From: Bombardia bombarda
Taxonomy: Eukaryota; Ascomycota; Sordariomycetes; Sordariales; Lasiosphaeriaceae
NCBI GenBank assembly: GCA_030512295.1
Contig: JAULSR010000001.1
Coordinates: forward strand, 3,805,001 to 3,869,000
DNA length: 64,000 nt
Direction: 5' to 3'
The notes beneath the pieces were generated by a model. It ran no database searches, was not told the origin of the DNA, and saw nothing but the letters and a program-made list of their open reading frames with translations. How positions within the stretch are numbered: the stretch's first letter is position 1; the number at the start of each line of letters is the position of its first letter. A program made the translations under genes and the position numbers. Below are positions 46,005 through 58,796 of the stretch, one piece after another.

Positions 46005-46839
46005 GGAATGTTGTATAAACAAGCCATTGCTGGGTGGTTGTTGGATTCTGGTTTGGTCTGTCTGGGGGGTTTTGTTTTTCGGGTTTTGTGGTTGGAAAGC
46101 ATCATGGTCGTTCTGCTGTTGAGGATGGCTTGTCATTGCTGTTGCTGTTGTTGTTGTTGCTGCTTTTCTGGCGCGGTATGGAGATGCACTCACACACACC
46201 TCCTAGGCACATAGGGTAGTCATTGCTAGGTATTTACTTGCTACTGCTGCTATTACTGATTTACATTTTGTTCTGCTGCTGTTATTGTTTATTGCCGCCT
46301 GTTGTTGAGCTGGTTCTCGCTCAGCATGGGTGATTGATATTCGAAAATATATCATAGCGCTGCTGATGGATTTAGCTTAGTATCTCCTGCTTAGGTACCT
46401 TGCTCTTTGCTCTTTGCTCTTTGCTTTATGCTCTTGCATGGCTAAGCTACTCACCTTCAGCGTGTTGTGTCATAAACCTGATATTATTTGAGATTTAGTG
46501 GCAGCCTTGGGTTGTGATTTCTGGTCTATTGGTGGACATATGTACACGGGGTATCACAACTCACGCTTATAAACCTTTATCAAGCACATGATGATGAGGC
46601 GTGATGATGAATCGATTTGTATTTTGGAGTAGAGTTGACTTGCAATGGTCATGCCACGGATAGAAGCTGGCTACGCGATCCACTTGAGCTTAGGTCCAAT
46701 ACAGCAAGAAGCTGAATGTGTTCTGGTTGAAACTAGGACGAAATCTGTTTCCAATCTGAACATGACACGAACCATCACCAAATCGTTGTTGCTATACCAA
46801 CCAACCAACCCACCCCTTATTCCCCTCCATCCCCTCACC

Positions 46840-49800
46840 TCACCAAAAAACTCTCCCCCGGCCCATCAGACTCGTCTTCAACCCGCCCACATCCACCACC
46901 AGCTTGGTCAACACCATCGTTGGCTCGAGCAGCCAGACGCGCAGCTCGTGCCTCCCCGGCGCCAGCTTTCCCAGCGTCGCCTTCTTCACGTAGGCGTTCT
47001 CAATCACAGCTTGCGACCACCCTGCGGGCTCGTCGCCCGCGTTGCCCAGCGGCACGGGCTGCACCGTCGTCGCTGTGCCGTTGTCAATGCTGAAGCTGTA
47101 CCGGTTGGGGCTCGAGGGATTGGCGTTTTCCGACGGCGAGAGGTAAAAGGTCAGCGAGGCGGAGGCAGCGTTGGTGAAGGTGAAGAAGGGGTAAACGAGC
47201 ACGGGGCCTTTGGCGGGGGATTGCGAGGCGGAGGCGGTGGGGAGGCGGACGCCGGAGAGGGTGCGGCCGTAGGTGGGGATGATGGTGTAGTCTTTTGATG
47301 ACAAGGACTGGGAGGAGTGCTCGGCCTCGATGGAGACGACGCCTGATGCTTCGATGTGGCCTTTGAAATCGGCGGGGGGAAGGGCGGTTGGGTTTTCCAG
47401 GGGAGGGTGACTGTCGCGGTTGCGGAGGTGCCGGTCGAGTTGAGGTTGGTGACGGTGATGGTTGCGGATGAGGAGCCCGAGGGGCGGCGGCCCAGTCGGC
47501 CGTGATGAGGGCGCGCGAGTCTGTTGTGCCACCAGCTGTGGAGGAGATAGTCTTTTGGGCGTCTGTGATGGTGATGAAGGAGACGCTGGACGTGATCTTG
47601 TACGAGAGGGTGCCGTTGTCGCGGAGGTAGACATCGAGCCAGCGCTGCTCGCCGGGGGCGGTGAAGGGGCTGAGGGCCGGGAGGGAGAGCTTCGCGGTGG
47701 CGGGGAAAGCGGACGTGCTGCCCTGGGCGGTGACGCCCATGAGGGTGTCCTTGGCGGCGGCGGTGGTGACGGTGGTCAGGCGCGGGAGCGAGTTGCTGCT
47801 GGGCTCCTGCCAGTTGTTGTAGCCGATGTGAGTCTGGTCCATCAGGTGGTTCCAGCGGCCGTCGAGGATGCTGTGGAAGCGCTTGGTAATGGCCGAGTCG
47901 GCGGCGAAGGCGCTCTGGACATCCTTTGCAAACTGGTTGGCGCTGATACGGTGCTCGTTGGCGTATTTGGCGCCCAGGGCGACTTTGGTGTAGATCTCGT
48001 AGACGGTCTTGCCGGCGAGGACGGGGTGCAGGACGACCTCGAAGAAGGCGTTTTGCGTGGCGCTAGGCAGGCCGTCGTATACGGCTTGGGTCTTGGTCAG
48101 CAGGTCGGTCCATTCCTTGTAGTTGAGCTCGGCCTCGTCGTAGTTAACTGCGTTGAAGGCGAAAGGGGTGTTGCTGAGGTCTTCGTACTTCATGCGGGCT
48201 GTTAGTTTTCCGTATGTGGTCATGATGGATGAGGTAGCTGCGGCTGCTGCCTCTCCGAATTGACGACCACTCCAGTCAGTAAGCCATTCAGTTGTGCTTC
48301 CGGGGTCATCAAAGCTGGAACGATCCCAGGCCAGTGCCATGAAATGGGCTGTTGGGAGTTCCTGAAGAGCCATTGTAATTAGCAACACAGTGTTAGAACA
48401 TTTACTCATGGGAAGACATACCAAGGCCTTGAGATCTCCCACGTTGGCAAGCCAAATATTGCGTATGCCACGATCATAAGCAAGAGTCATCTGCTCCCAC
48501 GTCTTTTGCAGCTGGATGGTGTTGATCCACTTGTAGTTGCGAGGGGACCCGACATAGTCAAAGTGGTAGTAGATGCCCGACCCGCCACGCCTGTTGGTCT
48601 CATTGGCGACGGGGACCCGACGGATGTTGCCTCTGTTGTCGTCGCTCCACAACAACGTCACGTCGTCAGACACATCCATGCCCTTTTGCCAGTACCCAGG
48701 CACTTCCTAAAGCTTGTGTCAGCCATCTATCTCGTTAAACCAAGAAAAGCCAGATAGACGACTTACCTTGTACATAACCCAAGTCTGTGGTATCTCAGAC
48801 AGGGGCTTGCCAAGAGCCTTTGTGAGCGTCGACTGCTGCCACTTTATGATCTCGACCAGTGAGGCAGAGGTCAGGGTCGCGGAGGCAGCATCGCCAGATC
48901 CTCGCATGCCCAGCGTGTAAATGGTACTCCAGTTCCTGGACCTCGTCGCCCCCTCCTGCATGAAGGTCTGAACACCCGCCTTGTTGCTCTTCCAGTCCCA
49001 TGAGCCTTTCAAAAACCTCCCTTGTTCCTTATCGGCTCTGGCCTAGATGATGTATCGAATCTGGTCAGTCTCACTTTCTCATAATACAAGCTAGAAATGA
49101 TATTACATACCATCGGCTCATGATGACTCGTCCCCATAAAAATCCCATACAGCGTCGCCGTCGGCCCGTTGTTTTCATCGTCCAGATAAAACATACTGGA
49201 CCACATGGCCGGCCAGACATAGTTCCCCTTGAGTCTCAGCACGAGCTCAAAGATGCGCTTGTAGAAATCTGTGATAAAGGGGCTCCCGTACTTGCTGTCC
49301 TTGAACTTGGCGTGTCCCCAGCTGGTCAACCCTGGCGACTCGTCATTCAGAAAGATTCCGCGGTATTTCACCGACGGCGGCCCCTCAGTATGCCTTGCCT
49401 CTGGAGAATTCTGCACCCATATCGCCTGTCGCTTCGTCGGCGGCACGTCAGCCCACCAGTACCACGGCGACACCCCGATCCGCTCGGCGACATCATACGC
49501 CCCAAACACCGTCCCGCGCAGGTCAGAGCCCGCAATCACAAACACTCCATCCTCCTTGCCAGCCCACGGCGCCTGAGCGACCTGGTACGTAAACGCCTCC
49601 CACTTGTTCGCGACAGCACTAACGTCGACTTTCTTGGTCGCGACCAGGTTGTCGATCAGCGTGGACTTCCCTGCCGTGCCGACGATGATTATTGGTCTGG
49701 TGGTTTTTTGAGAAGACGAGATGGCAGCGCTCCAGTCGGCCACGACGACGGTCCCGTTGACGCCTAGTACTTTTCCAAAGTCGGCGGCGAGGTCGTTGGC

Positions 49801-50004
49801 GACGCGGATCACGCCGGGAAAGTCTTCGGGCGAGACGCGGATCTCAGGCGCGAGGCTGGGCCCGCCGAGCTGCAGGCCGGTGCCATCTGGAGAAAATGAG
49901 AAGATGGAGGTGGATTGCTGAGTTTTATATGCGTCCCCTGGAGAAGAGAGGAAAAGGGTGGCCACCGCCGTGATGGCGATGCCGAGGAGACGCGAGGGTG
50001 CCAT
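46840..50004 (-). CDS. Secreted glycoside hydrolase family 115 (xylan alpha-1,2-glucuronidase), two frameshifts
   Basis: GH115 enzymes remove (4-O-methyl)glucuronic acid side chains from xylan, so this is a plant cell-wall degrading enzyme. Exons: 50004-49111, 49042-48767, 48706-48422, 48361-46840, with introns of 60-68 nt. Signal peptide: MAPSRLLGIAITAVATLFLS. Family blocks: GTVFGAYDVAERIGVSPWYWWADVP, YRGIFLNDESPG, NYVWPAMWSSMF, GTSHHEPM, WVMYKEVPGYWQKGM, LLWSDDNRGNIRR and YYHFDYVGSPRNYKWIN. The C-terminal beta domain (GVVSIEAEHSS) is reached only after two one-base corrections, in GGGG runs at 47481-47484 and 47400-47403. With both, the protein is 992 residues, normal for GH115. I chose the ATG at 50004 because it gives the signal peptide; an in-frame upstream extension lacks one. 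Confidence 0.9.
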
Positions 50005-50790
50005 TTTTGTGTCTTCTCTTTGACTTAAAAAAGCCTGGCGTTTCGTGTAGGACCAGAGAGATGGATGGGCAAACCCATCTTCTTTAAGACGAAGAAATGG
50101 AAGGCCAAAAGAGACCATCTTGTCATCCACGGGGGCCATCATCTGGAAGAATGCTGCAATTAGCAAATGCCCGGAGACGGAGCAGAGTAGAAACTTGTCT
50201 GGAAGGGGGTGGGCGGGTAAAGTATTAGTGTCGGTAGTTGGCTATAAAAGGGTAGTATGAACGATGGGCTTGGCGCCAATTAAGGCAAGGTCATCGGGAA
50301 TGTGAAGGATATTGGGACCTGGGGCTGATATACAACCAAGAAATGCGATGTTGCGAAATACATGGTCTCTGTGGACGGGAAAACTATTTCCGCTTTTGGC
50401 AGTCGCTGTCTGGGAGATGCCATTTCTGATTCCGCCATTCAGCGTATGGGCAGCAGCGATTGCGATAGAGAGTAAATGAGATTGACTTTTGTTACTCACC
50501 ATTACACATGCCGTGATCTTTGAGTTGGTGATTGATGATAATGTGTGGTGGTATCGTCCTTGATAGGCAAGTTGAACATGGCCGACATCTTGCTCGGATA
50601 GAAAAGAATAGACAGCAATCTTGACAGCAATGAACCCAACATATCTCCTCTGTCTTCGTAATATGCGTCTAATCATCGGTTATCTATTTCTACAATGATA
50701 TACAACCAGTCAATGTCGTACTACCTCCCAAGAAAGAACGACACCGGCTATGCAGATGTATATGCAAGATGTATACTCGTAAAAAAAGGA
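50005..50790. other. Intergenic region between the GH115 and orc2 genes
   Basis: Contains the 5' flank of GH115 and the 3' flank of orc2. A minus-strand frame at 50242-50676 is probably part of the GH115 leader/promoter, not a gene. Confidence 0.5.
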
Positions 50791-52634
50791 TCATGACATC
50801 AACTCCTCCAGAATAGCCTCGAGCTCGTCTTTCCTAAACGGCAAGCTCAGCATCTCAGTGCCAATCGAGTCCTTATGACTCTCGATAATCTGATGGTCGT
50901 GGAACCTGTTTTTGATCATCACTGTCAGCCATACTGGTTTCTTAACATCATCAAAGGGGCAGAGCACTCACTCCTTAAGCAGCGTCCTAAACGCCATCTC
51001 GGAGCTGCAGATAAACTCTTCTACTGCCTTGTTATACAACATGCGATACTCGATGCCCGGCCCCTCTGCCGACCCACCACCACCACCATCCTCCATAACA
51101 ACCAGCACCTCCCCAACCAACAACCGAAACAGGCTCTTTGCATTCTCGGGCAGACTCCTCAACACAAACGCCACGCCCTCCTTCCCGCCAACCCGCCTTG
51201 CCATGCGGCCCAGCAGCTCGTGCACGTCGTCAACCACGTCGATCTCGGGCCCAAAGGGCGCGAACGTCGTGCAGTCGTGAAACACAAAGTTAAAGGCTGA
51301 GCGCAGCCCGCTGTCCCAGAGCAAGGGAAAGTCGGGCGTGTCGGTGCTGCATACGAGCCTGATGCGCGGGTGGGCGGCGAGCTGGGCGAGGATGGACTGC
51401 GAGGCTGTCTTGCGCAGGGGTGGTGCGTCGAGCGAGTTGATGATGAGGATTACCGGTGGTTCATTGGACGAGGGTGGTAGCATGGACAGCAGGCTTTGGA
51501 CCATGGCGACGGGGTTGCCCGAGACGAGCTTTTGGGCGGGGTCGACGGCGGCGGCGATGGTGGTGAGAATTTCGCGGATGGCGGTGGTGCGGACGTAGCC
51601 GTTTACCATAACGATTTTTGGGGGGGCAGTAGTAGACTGGGGATGGGAGGAGGAGAGGTAGGTGGCGAACTGGTGGAGCAGACGCCGCTTGGATCCGTAG
51701 CCGTAGAGGCATGTGGTGAAGCCCTGGGCGAGCTCAAACGCCCACTGCGGGAACGACTCGGCGTGGAGGGACTGCAGGAACTGGACGTCGGCAGCGTGGG
51801 GGTCTTTGAGCTGGCGGAGGATGGAGAAGTACTCCTCGTGTGTCAGGAGGTCAAGGGACGAGAGGCTGTTATTGGACGTCTTGGCGTGGCCGGGCTTGTT
51901 GTGGTAAAAGTATTGCTCATGGGGGGTAGATCCCGAGGAGGTGTTGGTGAGCGTTTTCGTCGAGCTGCTGCTGCTCCAGTACCTGGCTTGCGTCCCCTCC
52001 TGGCTGGTGTCTTGGAAGGTGTTGTTGCCGCGATCTGTTCAAGTCCTTGCTCGATTTCGTCCTGCTGCACTTCTTCTTCTTCTTCGTCGTCGTCGTCATC
52101 GCTGGACTCGTATATCTCCCTCGCGATGCCCGAGCCCTCGGCCTCATCGTCGCTGAGGGCGCCCTCCAAGACTCGGTCGATCAAAGCCCTCGCGCTCTTT
52201 CGACGGGCCGATCTGTCGGCAATGTTCCGCCTGCCTGGGGTATCGAGGCCGTTGAGCTTGACGGGCGTTTGGGCGACTCGTTTCTGCCGCAGGGCGGATG
52301 GCGTGGTTATCTTGTTGCTGTCGGCGGCGCCGCCTGCGGTGGCCGACTTTGGTGGACGACCGCGTCGTTTCTTGACCGGTGTCGCCTCGAGGACGGCAAT
52401 GGATTGACCACTTTGACCAGCATCCGCATCCGCATCCGCGTCGACCTCATCCTCAGCATCAGCCTCCTTCACGTCCTCTAGTTGCGATACAGGCGCCTGT
52501 TTCTGGCGACGACGGCGTTTGGGTGAGGCTGACTCCTCCTCGAGGGGGACCTCGTAAGGGTCGACAGGCAACGTCCGTTTCCGCGAAGGGCGCGCACCTG
52601 GCTCCTCCTCACTTGTGGTATTTTTACGAGGCAT
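50791..52634 (-). CDS. orc2: Origin recognition complex subunit 2 (Orc2), one frameshift
   Basis: Subunit of the six-protein complex that marks replication origins and loads MCM. Exon 1 is 52634-50972; a 66-nt intron (GTGAGT...AACAG) leads to exon 2, 50905-50791. The N-terminal ~235 residues are disordered and charged, with an AT-hook-like KKRRGRPPK and a long acidic run. The conserved domain follows: HEQYFYHNKPG, LTHEEYFSILRQLKDPH, SFPQWAFELAQGFTTCLYGYGSKR, and VILIINSLDAPPLR with the winged-helix C-terminus ending LEAILEELMS. SPTPPRDLPP and HEQYF are in different frames. Adding one base to the GGGGGG run at 51921-51926 joins them, for 592 residues. Divergent from gep4. Confidence 0.92.
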
Positions 52635-53073
52635 TTTCTTTTTGTTTTTTCCCGTCACTGCATGTAGATCCTAAAGTTTGGATTTCTGATTTGCGCCATG
52701 GCATGCGCTTTCTTCCCCGCGAGAAAAGTTACAGCGCGTGCGTGCGTGCTCAAGCTAAGACGCGCCTAACCGTTCCCTATTCAATGCATGGGTTCATCCC
52801 CGAGCGCGACTTCCCCAGATCCGTTTTAGCGGAGCTGGCTTGGGCTGGGCAACGCTACTGCAAGTACCCCTGCACTGTGTTGGGTCACATGCCGTGCGAG
52901 GTTCTGCACTGTACGGATATGACCAGGGGAGCTAGGTTGTGATAAGCAGCAGTGGCCCAAGCTCCTTTGACTTCACGTCTCGAATTTGGTGAGGATTTGG
53001 TCTTTTTGGGACCATCATTAAACCCAATTCTCGTTTATTCCGACAAATCAAAAGCCGTTGGGTGCCAGGAATG
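52635..53073. promoter_or_regulatory. Divergent promoter between orc2 and gep4, with two ACGCG cores
   Basis: ACGCG/CGCGT cores at 52735-52739 and 52760-52764, about 100-130 bp upstream of the orc2 start, with a nearby CCGCGAGAAAA. These are candidate MBF sites for the replication gene; two cores are suggestive only. Confidence 0.4.
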
Positions 53074-53994
53074 ATGAATCTCAATCTATCGGCATCCCTC
53101 AATGTCTTCAAGCTCTTGGCGAAGCCGTCATTATGCCTCCCCCACGCAACGGTCCCAACTTTTGAGGAACTTCCACTCCCATTGGACGCAGCATTTGCCA
53201 AGCAGGGGAGACAGGTCGACATCAGAGCTGTCGTTCTGGACAAGGACGATTGCTTTGCCTACCCCGAGCACAACGAGGTGTACGGCGCTTACAAGGTAGA
53301 TTGCAATGCTTTTTTTTTCTGCCTCTTTGTCCTTTTTCTCCTTGTGTTCTGTTCTGTTTCGTGTTCTGTTGTGTTCCGTTGTGTGTGGTAAAAGGTGTGA
53401 TGATCAGAAATGGGACGAATTCCTGACAGCTGCGCCCCTTTCTTTCATTCTTGTTTACGTGCGTGCCATGCAAGTTCAAAGCCGCTAAAAGGACAAAAAG
53501 CAACGTTTCGAGGCCCTGCGCCAAGTCTACCCCGGACGTCGCCTGTTGATTGTGTCCAACACGGCAGGCGCTGCCAGCTACGATGCCGACCGCAAACTGG
53601 CATCAGAAGCGGAAAAGGCCACGGGCGTCACTGTCCTCTCCCACTGGGTCAAGAAGCCAGGCTGTGGAGACGAGATCATGTCATATTTCCGAGACCACCC
53701 AGAGACGGGCGTAACCAGTCCAGCTCATATTGCTGTGGTGGGAGATCGGCTTGCTACTGACATGATGCTCGCCAATATGATGGGCAGTTGGGGCGTGTGG
53801 GTCAAGGATGGGGTAGTCCCTCTCCACCAAAAGAGCATCGTAAGCGCCCTCCGTTTTTTTTTTTCTTCATTAGCGTTTAGCCGATGTGTGCTGACATACC
53901 GCCTTGAAAGTTTTCGAGGTTGGAACGTCGACTTGGCCCATTTCTTATTTCTCGGGGATACGCTCCGCTCGAACCCCCGAGCCCGTTCGAGTAA
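53074..53994 (+). CDS. gep4: Mitochondrial phosphatidylglycerophosphate phosphatase Gep4
   Basis: HAD-superfamily phosphatase that converts phosphatidylglycerophosphate to phosphatidylglycerol in cardiolipin synthesis, at the mitochondrial matrix side. Exons 53074-53295, 53492-53839 and 53911-53994 are all in phase 0; introns are 196 and 71 nt. The product is 217 residues. Motif I is VVLDKDDCFA (nucleophile and acid Asp near residues 56 and 58), motif II IVSNTAG, and the C-terminal motif VVGDRLATDMMLANMMG. The N-terminus MNLNLSASLNVFKLLAKP is typical of fungal Gep4. An ATG three bases upstream (53071) is equally possible. The last exon encodes FSRLERRLGPFLISRGYAPL. Confidence 0.92.
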
Positions 53995-55018
53995 TTTGGA
54001 GTGGGCAAACTGCTTCGACTTGTGCCGATAAGAAGCGTCACAAGACCCCCTCATCCCCAAAGACATGAAGATGGGTAGAAACAGTCTGGATTGGCGGGCG
54101 GGGCATATGTTCTCCTCACTGATTGCAGAAAGTCGTCCCTTCCTCAGAATCATCTTTTCCGTTGGGCATTGGACCACCAAATCTACAAATGATGCCCACG
54201 AGGGATGAGGATTTAATCGATGTGGTGGCCCAGAGGCCCCCCTGACTCCACCCCCTAACTAATTATAGACCTCTCTTGACATCTGGATCAGTGTCAACAG
54301 AACTTCAGACTTGAATGGTGTGCCGATTGCGCAATGAAATATTCCCCCCTCTCCTATCAATCTATTGCAGCTGAGGTGTTGAATCTTGCCCAATCTCGGC
54401 GCTGAAGACAGTTTAACTCCGAAAGCTGCACCATGCGGGCTCTCCCCCTCCCCCCGTCCTCGGGCCCTTATGCTATGCCGGGCTAAGCGGAGGTTCAAGG
54501 AATTTTTCGTCCCTTCAGATCAGACGGCCGCTCGTGACGGAAACTGGACAGCCGGCCGTGCGGTGTGTCATAACCAAGCTAGCCAAGCCCGGCAGGCAGG
54601 CAGGCAGTGCCAGCCAGAAGAATCCACCTGCGTATCGCCAGAGCTGCCGTTTGCTCCTTTTTGGTCCATTTGATAGGTATAAAATCCTTCAGTGGGCCTG
54701 TTGTCCCAGCTGCTTGTCTGCAATACAAACTTTTCCTCTCGCAAGCATTGAAGGCAGCCATCCACTTCTTCAATCTTCTGCAGTCTTTGAGGCTCTTTTT
54801 CTCAATTGCTCGTCCAACTTTGTCTTCTTAGAGATTATAATCTCACCTCTTGCCTTCTTCCTACGGTCCCTTTCCACTTGCAAAGAGCTTTGCAACATCA
54901 CAGTATAACCAATCCCACATTGGGCACCAAGCCTCGCTCGTCTTCACGGAGAAGACAAGGAGACGGGCTCTGTGGGCGTTGATACCGCTCAGTACGTCCT
55001 CAATTTCACACCGTCAAA
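53995..55018. other. Intergenic region between gep4 and the SANT-like gene
   Basis: No gene recognised. The last ~350 bp are pyrimidine-rich with a long leader typical of a fungal promoter and 5' UTR. Confidence 0.55.
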
Positions 55019-56817
55019 ATGGGTGGCAAGGTTTGGTCGCATGAGGAAGAGGAAGTTTTCTGGATGGACATAATTCCCAAGTCTAATAAGCGTGTGGGAA
55101 TTGATCGTCTGTCTGACCGGGAAGTTATGGGTTGGCCTGAGCTCGCCCAATATATGGTCCAAGTCATGGGCGAGCGGGCTCGCCGGGAGTATACTGCTCT
55201 GAGTCTTTGTGAGTATACCAGCCATCTATCTCTCTAACCTTAACGTTGCCCAACCCAGCAATACAAAGGCAATAATAGCAGCAATCAAACTAACAACTCC
55301 AAAGTTGAGCACTACTTTCAGAACGTCGTGAAGCAACGCTTTTCTCCTCACGCGGGCCGCTTGGTTTCGCGGTACCTTCTAAGGAGTGGGTAAATCACAT
55401 TCCTTGGTAGCTCTAGGCACCATAAATGACCATTAGCTGACTTACATCTACAGTGGCGGAAGACAGCGGCGGCGACGATGTCGAAGACACAGGTGACAGA
55501 CCACGCCGCCGGCGTTCTAATCCTCGCGACTCCCCACCTGTTCGTCGTTCTGCTCCGCCGGGAAATGCTGGCTCTGCAAGCCAAGACACGCAGAACCGTC
55601 AACATCGCCCCTCGGCAGAGCGTAATCCAGTTGCTCGAACACCAATGGCTCGCGAAGCAAGGGCCAACTTCGTAGACCCAAGTCGCCGCCGGGCTTCGTC
55701 CTCCTCAGACATTTCGCCGCCGGACCGACGCAACAATCGAACCAGGCCCAGTCGCCAGGGAAGCTCTGATCGGCAATCAGAGAGAAGCAGTGCAGATGCC
55801 AACAGCGCTGAACGCCAAAGGTCCCTGTCTCCTCGTCCACCGTCTGCGCGTGTGCAATCTTCCCGCTCGCGGTCTCCGCTCCGCTCAATCTCCCGCAACG
55901 GCCATGGGCATTCTCTAAACAGACATCGGTCTCCCAGCCTCGCCCCATCCTCTGGACGCCCTGCAAACTTCGATCCCTCCTCTGTCTCTAACCAGGCTTC
56001 AGTCCACATTAGCCCTGATCATATTGCAAACTTTGGTCCCCACTCGCACTACTCCGGTTCTTCACTCCGCCACGGTTATAATGGCTCCAATCCGCCGTTT
56101 GGCCGTGCCGCTCTCCACCCGGCTTACCCTCACCCACCGCCCCCCTACTCAAACGAGCACATGTACTCTGGCCCACCGCCGTACGGTAGCTACTATGCTC
56201 ATGCTCACATGTCTGGCCCGCCGCCGCCGTACGGTTATACGGCCACAGCCCCGCCTCCAGTTTCTGGCCCTGGATATCCAGTGTCGACCCTGCCCCCGGT
56301 CTCGGCTCCGCCGCCGGTCTCTGGTCCTCCCGGTGTGAATTATGACTGGCATTCTCGCTACCACCTGGCCCAGGCGCAGAACATGCCCTTGGCACAGCCG
56401 ACGCCTTATCGTTCTATTCAGCAGCTGCCAAACGTCCCTTCCTTTGAGAACTCGTCGTCTATCTCTGTGTCTCGTCTGCTCAACTCTGAGGGAAACCAAG
56501 ACTCACCGAGCCCTCAGCAGAGTAGTGGAGAGAGTTATGGAGGGAACTACGGCGGGAACTACGGAAGAGGCAAATACGGAGTGAACAGCAGCCAGAACAG
56601 CGGCGAGACCAATCGCGAGAACGGCGACAAGAACAACGGCAAGAACAATCGGGAGAGTAGTCGCGAGCGAAGTGCCGAGAGGGCTGATAGCGATGCTGAC
56701 GCCCATGGCGAGGACCATGACGACGGCATGTTTGTGGCACAGCCTTCCCAGGTTGACAAGCCTCATTCAGATGACGGCAGTGCCAATTCTGGAGGTTCTT
56801 CTGCCCCGTCCTCGTAA
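55019..56817 (+). CDS. SANT/Myb-like domain protein with a long disordered tail
   Basis: Three exons: 55019-55208, 55305-55389 and 55467-56817 (541 residues). The N-terminus MGGKVWSHEEEEVFWMDIIPKS followed by FEHYFQNVVKQRFSPHAGRL is a Myb/SANT-like helical domain conserved in filamentous ascomycetes; partner and role are unknown. The tail is Ser/Arg/Pro-rich, including a Pro/Tyr/Gly-rich segment with repeats of PPPV-SGP and Tyr-rich GSYYAHAHMSG, then GNYGGNYGRG and an acidic end. Such composition suggests a nuclear or RNA-associated low-complexity protein; that is inference. Intron 2 has tandem acceptors (CTACAG at 55453 and AGACAG at 55466). Only the second keeps frame, unless the GGG before the donor is miscalled. 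Confidence 0.75.
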
Positions 56818-58796
56818 TGAGAAGACTAGGTCAGGTCATCCTTGTCTGGTATTGTGGCTACGTGTCGTTAAGCCCTTCTGATCATGATCTGGGATTCTTG
56901 GTGGGCGAATCCGCGGAGAGGGCGTTCAGTTATAAGAATGGCTTAAGTGCTCTCAGAGCCAAAGCGCGTCCAGCACACGTGGACCTTTCTTAATGATGAA
57001 CCAGGCCGTTTGCCCAAAACTGCCTGGACGCTACCTCTACTACGGCGATGACAAGGCATAGCCCACTTCGCATCTCTGGACTTTTCTCTGGGCTCTGGTC
57101 TAGAGATACTTGCTTCTTTGGCGGTGTCCGACGAAGGACCAGGCTTTTCTGCAACGTTTACTACGTGCCATGGCGAAGGATGTGATCCATTAAATCGCCG
57201 TATTGGCATGGCAGTACAGCAACCTGCTGGAGCTCGATCTGGCCTTTTTGTACAACTTTTGCGACTTGAGGAATTCAGCCATCGGCCATCTTCGCGTTGC
57301 GATTCTGACAGATGGTCTTATTCATCGATCGCCTCTATTTTTGCTTGTCTCCTTAGCATTTTCTCGGAGCGAGCAATTGCGAATAAGAGCTGTTGGCTGG
57401 TTCGTCTGCTTGATTCGACTTCTTTGTCATTTTTCTTCGCCTTTTTTCTTTCTTTACATAAGCGACATTGGCATGTGGAGGGAGTTTAATTTGCATTCAC
57501 TGCATCATATGAAGCGAGTCATTTGGTACAGCGGCAGCGGCATAACTGAGGGATGGGTGGTTCGACGGTAAAATGGCACGTCCTCGTCCGTCGTATTACC
57601 ATCACTCCATCCCTCTATTCTCTTGAGAGTGTTTTTCCCCTCGTCATATTTTCTTTTACTTTTCCTTTTACATGGATGGCTTCGTATACGGAGGAGTCGG
57701 CTCGCGTTATCGCGGCAACATACGAAGGGAGTCGGTCAACTTGACTACTTGTGGGACCGAGAATGAACACGGTGATGATGTCTTGCGGGTGGATGGCTTA
57801 TCAACGTTGTTTTCTCTCCCCTCTTCTTTTCTTATTACCCATTTCATTCCAGAGATTGTTTTTTGTCGTTTTCTTTTCCTTTCATGTTCATTCTGCCTTG
57901 TGGCGCTGGAGGCATACATACATACATACACACATACAGATGGAGTAGGAGTTGGGTTTGCATCATTGCATCGGCGGCGGGATATGAAGGAGGGTGGTTA
58001 AGGATATGCTACAACAGCAGCATAGTAAGAGAAGGGTTACTATCGGGGTGTTGGCATCATATCATATCATCTTTATTCCTTTCTTCACTCGTATTAACTG
58101 ACTTCTTTACTTCTCATCTCAATAGCATCTGGTAGAGGTGGCGTTGATACATCTTTCTTTATACTCTGTAACACAAACCATCTCTCCCTCTGTCTGATGA
58201 AAACCGTGGGGGTGAATAAAGTTAAGGATGTTTGGTCCCCGGCTTGCTGACTTTGATGTGTGTGTGTTTGTAGGCGTGGAGGAACAATGGTAGTGAATAT
58301 TAACACGGAGGAATGAATGAAGGTGTGGCACGCAGGCAAGCAGGTATGCCTATTTATGGCCTTCAGTTTCCTTTTAATCTATGTGTTGTAGAGCGGAACA
58401 TCTTCCTGTGAGTGCTATCTGAAGGGCGGTCGAGGATGATTGTACCATTTTGAGATGGATTTGATACTGTTTTCTGTTATATATGTAGTCTCAATGCGTG
58501 TGTGTGTGTATGTTTGTGTATCTGTGTATGTGTGCGCGTGTCTTTGCACATGTTTACACCGTGATTTGATCACTAACTATACAGGTATGCAATCCAGGAC
58601 TAGCGCTAGAAAAAGACCGATCCCCCAACGGTGCTGCTATTGATGCTCCAGAACACCACGAACCAACTCGCCCCTACTCATCAGCACTTGTAACCTAAGC
58701 CACCACCACTGCCCTCCTCTCCCTCCACCGCTATCAAAACTTTCCCTCTATGGTACAAACAGTCCATCCGTCAACAACACCATCCAACCACCCTAA
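56818..58796. other. Convergent intergenic region of about 2 kb
   Basis: Pyrimidine-rich UTR-like sequence with (CATA)n near 57916 and GT-rich repeats near 58495-58550. The open frames here start with TTG/GTG and have no family resemblance. No gene supported. Confidence 0.55.

Larger units (their letters stand above)
44813..46839. other. Two-kilobase convergent intergenic region with simple repeats
   Basis: 3' ends of the Sec7 and GH115 genes face each other here. The sequence is pyrimidine-rich with several microsatellites (17-mer at 45849, AGAC at 45973, GTT/GCT runs near 46140 and GCTCTTT repeats near 46410). No gene was supported. Confidence 0.6.

Noticed and set aside
47462..48205. Plus-strand ORF of about 247 codons
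   Set aside because: Antisense shadow of the GH115 exon, very Gly/Ala/Val-rich, no recognisable motif.
51496..52407. Long plus-strand ORF of about 300 codons
   Set aside because: It lies antisense to orc2. High third-position G/C in the real gene produces long open frames on the other strand; no domain is visible in it.
57203..57571. Plus-strand ORF of 122 codons with hydrophobic segments
   Set aside because: Begins with TTG rather than ATG, lies in UTR-like T-rich sequence after the SANT-like gene, and shows no family features.
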